Positions 62,365 through 64,000 of a stretch of DNA of 64,000 nt are shown one piece after another. The position numbers and the translations under genes were made by a program. The notes beneath the pieces were generated by a model. It had not been told where the DNA came from. It did no database searches and saw only the letters and a list, made by a program, of their open reading frames with translations. This stretch comes from Facklamia sp050409585 (lineage in GTDB: Bacteria; Bacillota; Bacilli; Lactobacillales; Aerococcaceae). Numbering within the stretch: the first letter of the stretch is position 1; each line of letters begins with the position of its first letter. The stretch is from positions 24,099-88,098 of the forward strand of contig NZ_JBNUPE010000008.1 of assembly GCF_050409585.1 (NCBI RefSeq), read 5' to 3'.

Positions 62365-62900
62365 GTGAAAGCCATAGAAATTAAAAATATTGAAAAAAGT
62401 TTTAAAGATGGTGACAAAACAATTCAAGCTTTGAAACAGACTAATTTTGTGATTGAACCAGGCGAATTTGTGGCCATAATTGGCCCATCTGGTTCTGGTA
62501 AAAGTACTTTATTATCGATTATTGGAGGGCTCCAAAGTCCTTCAAAAGGTCAAGTATACTTAAAAGAAGAAGATTTTTCCGCTTTAAGTGATAAAGAACG
62601 TACTAAACGCCGCTTTGATAAAATAGGTTTAATTTTACAAGCCTCGAATCTTATTCCTTTTTAAAAGTTAAAGATCAATTCCGCTTAGCTGATGAACCGA
62701 CGGCTAGTTTAGATAGTGAACGTGCTTTCGAGGTAGTGGATCTCTTAGCAAAAATGACTAAGGAAATAGCATAAGCAACAATTATGGTGACGCATGACAC
62801 ACGGCTAATATCTAAATGTGACCGATTTTTTAAAATGATAGATGGAAAATTAGAAGAAGCCGATAGCAATGAATATTTAAAAAGCAGATTTCCTTTTTAA
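62365..62900 (+). pseudogene. ABC transporter ATPase with internal deletion and stop
   Basis: The first 99 codons (GTG start) encode a MacB/LolD-type ATPase up to the Q-loop: Walker A GPSGSGKST, then GLILQASNLIPF. After a frame change, the sequence resumes at LADEPTASLDSERAFEVVDLLAKM, so the signature motif and start of Walker B are missing. An in-frame TAA (62772-62774) precedes TIMVTHDTRLISKCDRFFKMIDGKLEE. Nonfunctional. Confidence 0.88.
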
Positions 62901-63025
62901 AGGAGATCTTCAAGGGCATGAAAAGCGATCTGATTACGTGCTTCAAAAGTTTTACTATCGGCATTGACTGACATCATAGAAATCACCCACTTTCTTTTTT
63001 TATACATGACAAAGCCTTGTAAATC
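62897..63025 (-). pseudogene. C-terminal fragment of an unidentified minus-strand gene
   Basis: Minus-strand reading ...DLQGFVMYKKRKWVI, SMMSVNADSKTFEARNQ, IAFHALEDLL then TAA, about 40 codons of protein-like sequence overlapping the ABC ATPase stop by 3 bases. Upstream (higher coordinates) it runs into the 63008-63056 hairpin and then non-coding sequence. I do not recognise the family. Confidence 0.5.
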
Positions 63026-63056
63026 ACTAAAAGCTAGTGATTTACAAGGCTTTGTC
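63008..63056. repeat. 22-bp perfect inverted repeat
   Basis: GACAAAGCCTTGTAAATCAC... paired with its exact complement around a 5-nt loop (AAAGC). No T run on either side, so it is not a standard terminator. The minus-strand fragment reads through the first arm. Confidence 0.85.
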
Positions 63057-63434
63057 TACAGTCGGAGAGCTTAGCGAAGCTAAGGTATTATATTTTGTAG
63101 TTAGATGATTTGACATTCGTTATAAAAAACAGCTTTAATCGAATCAATTCGAGTGGGACTTATGAAGTAAAAACTGTCCCGTCTCGCCCCACTCACTGTT
63201 TCTTAGCTTTGAAATTGTGCCCCATTATTTCAAAGGGATTGCATAATATAAAGGTTTATGAGCGCCTCACTTAAACCCTCAAAGGTTTGTTTTTTGGTGC
63301 TCGAGAGGTTGAATTTTAATAAAAATACCGCAAAAACACCTTGAACTCTTATACTCTTACGCAATTGCTGTGCTTAACGGTGCAATTGCATTCAGCGCGC
63401 TTAGCTTTAAGAGAGGGCGCTTGGCTCCCACCTC
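63057..63434. other. Gene-free region with several hairpins
   Basis: No convincing ORF. GAGTGGG (63151-63157) can pair with CCCACTC (63188-63194), while the overlapping GGGAC (63155-63159) can pair with GTCCC (63176-63180). GCATTGC-type repeats GCAATTGC occur at 63361 and 63382 (8-bp stem). A hairpin near 63408-63440 lies just past the RadC-like stop codon and may be its terminator. Likely decayed mobile DNA. Confidence 0.5.
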
Positions 63435-63917
63435 TTAAAATAATTCGGGGTAGTCCGAACGAATTGAACAAGATTGATCGTCACCAACAACTAAATGATC
63501 AAGTAGTTCTACTCCCATGAGTCGACAAACTTCACTCAAGCGTTTAGTACTTTGTATAACTGTTTGCGAAGGGGCGGGGTCGCCACTGGGGTAATTGTAA
63601 GATAGGATAAGATGGGAGGTTGGGTACTTAAGCACCTCGTGAAGAATTTCTGCGGGGCTAAGGATGGTCGAATTGACATTGTCAATAAAAATCTCTTGCA
63701 CCCCTCGAACTTTATTCTTCGAGTCTAAGAATAAAGCGACCGGCTTTTCTTTTTTAGTTTCCTTACAATATAAATTCAGATATTTAGTCACATCTGCGGG
63801 GTTAGTGACGGTCTGTCCCTTGAGTACAGTGGTAGCGTATGCGGTGATTGTCCCTTTGATGACTTCCAACTTGAACTTATCTGTTTTAGTAATTTTTTTG
63901 AAATGACGAATTGTCAA
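63435..63917 (-). CDS. RadC/JAB-domain protein with substituted metal-site residues
   Basis: 160-aa protein with the JAB/RadC domain: VALFLDSKNKVRGVQEIF, SPAEILHEVLKYPTSHLIL, PSGDPAPS and GVELLDHLVVGD. The N-terminal helix-hairpin-helix of full RadC (about 225 aa) is absent, as in short RadC-like proteins of mobile elements. The metal motif HNHPSGDPxPSxxD reads YNYPSGDPAPSQTV: both His are Tyr and the Asp is Val, so zinc hydrolase activity is not expected. The start is an unsupported TTG at 63917, with a stop 13 codons upstream, so the gene may itself be truncated. Confidence 0.75.
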   Translation of the reverse strand: MTIRHFKKITKTDKFKLEVIKGTITAYATTVLKGQTVTNPADVTKYLNLYCKETKKEKPVALFLDSKNKVRGVQEIFIDNVNSTILSPAEILHEVLKYPTSHLILSYNYPSGDPAPSQTVIQSTKRLSEVCRLMGVELLDHLVVGDDQSCSIRSDYPELF

Positions 63918-64000
63918 ATCAAATGCAACACCTATAGTAAGAAACCTCTAGAGTTGTCAAACATATGTTACACAAGGTGCTTCTAAATGGGCATGCTTAT

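Noticed and set aside
63057..63434. tRNA or CRISPR in the gene-free region
   Set aside because: No cloverleaf or regularly spaced direct repeats; the two GCAATTGC copies are a single short stem.

Overview
The window is a low-GC Gram-positive chromosome segment. MecA, Spx, a PerR-type Fur protein, CoiA, the DnaB/DnaI helicase loaders, CcrZ-TrmB, a proofreading-deficient PolA, a thrS T-box leader and a consensus cre site together point to Lactobacillales. My best guess is Aerococcaceae or a close relative; this is inferred from gene content only. No rRNA, tRNA or CRISPR array was found. Most genes are ordinary housekeeping or envelope genes.

Layout. 1-7.4 kb: an M3 peptidase, a Gfo/Idh oxidoreductase, a DEAD-box helicase, a glycosyltransferase, a GlsB-type membrane protein, an acyl-ACP thioesterase and Map. 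7.4-8.0 kb: a decayed IS1182-like element with recognisable terminal inverted repeats. 8.0-11.1 kb (minus): flavodoxin, M29 aminopeptidase, a small membrane protein and a glycosyltransferase. 11.3-20.4 kb: a Wzx/Wzy-type surface polysaccharide cluster (galE, a degenerate LCP-like protein, GT4, Wzx, Wzy, a Wzz-like protein with an extra cytoplasmic domain, GT2, UDP-sugar dehydrogenase), followed by a VanY-type carboxypeptidase. 21.5-23.9 kb: a split ChrA pair divergent from an ATP-NAD kinase-like gene.

24.2-32.0 kb is a one-carbon block: fhs, folD, fchA, gcvT, gcvH, gcvPA, gcvPB. Two things stand out. FolD has Ala where the family's cyclohydrolase Lys should be, and a stand-alone cyclohydrolase-like gene (fchA) follows directly. 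gcvPB carries an in-frame TAA, after which about 64 recognisable C-terminal codons continue. If both were active, the set could run glycine to CH2-THF to formyl-THF to formate plus ATP, or the reverse.

32-47 kb: perR-like, trpS, spx, mecA, coiA, pepF, trmB-ccrZ, a PepSY-like small protein, pepA (with a hairpin between its Shine-Dalgarno and start), ytpR, an unidentified hydrophilic protein, murC and polA. 47.3-54.8 kb: a CcpA-site-controlled DUF819 transporter, then a four-gene GtrA/GtrB/YfhO/DUF2079 block that looks like an extracytoplasmic glycosylation machine. 55-62 kb: mutM, coaE, nrdR, dnaB, dnaI, a small membrane protein and T-box-controlled thrS.

62-64 kb is a decay zone: permease and ATPase pseudogenes of an ABC transporter, a C-terminal fragment of a minus-strand gene running into a 22-bp perfect hairpin, about 370 bp of gene-free sequence with hairpins, and a short RadC/JAB-domain protein whose metal-ligand histidines are both tyrosine.
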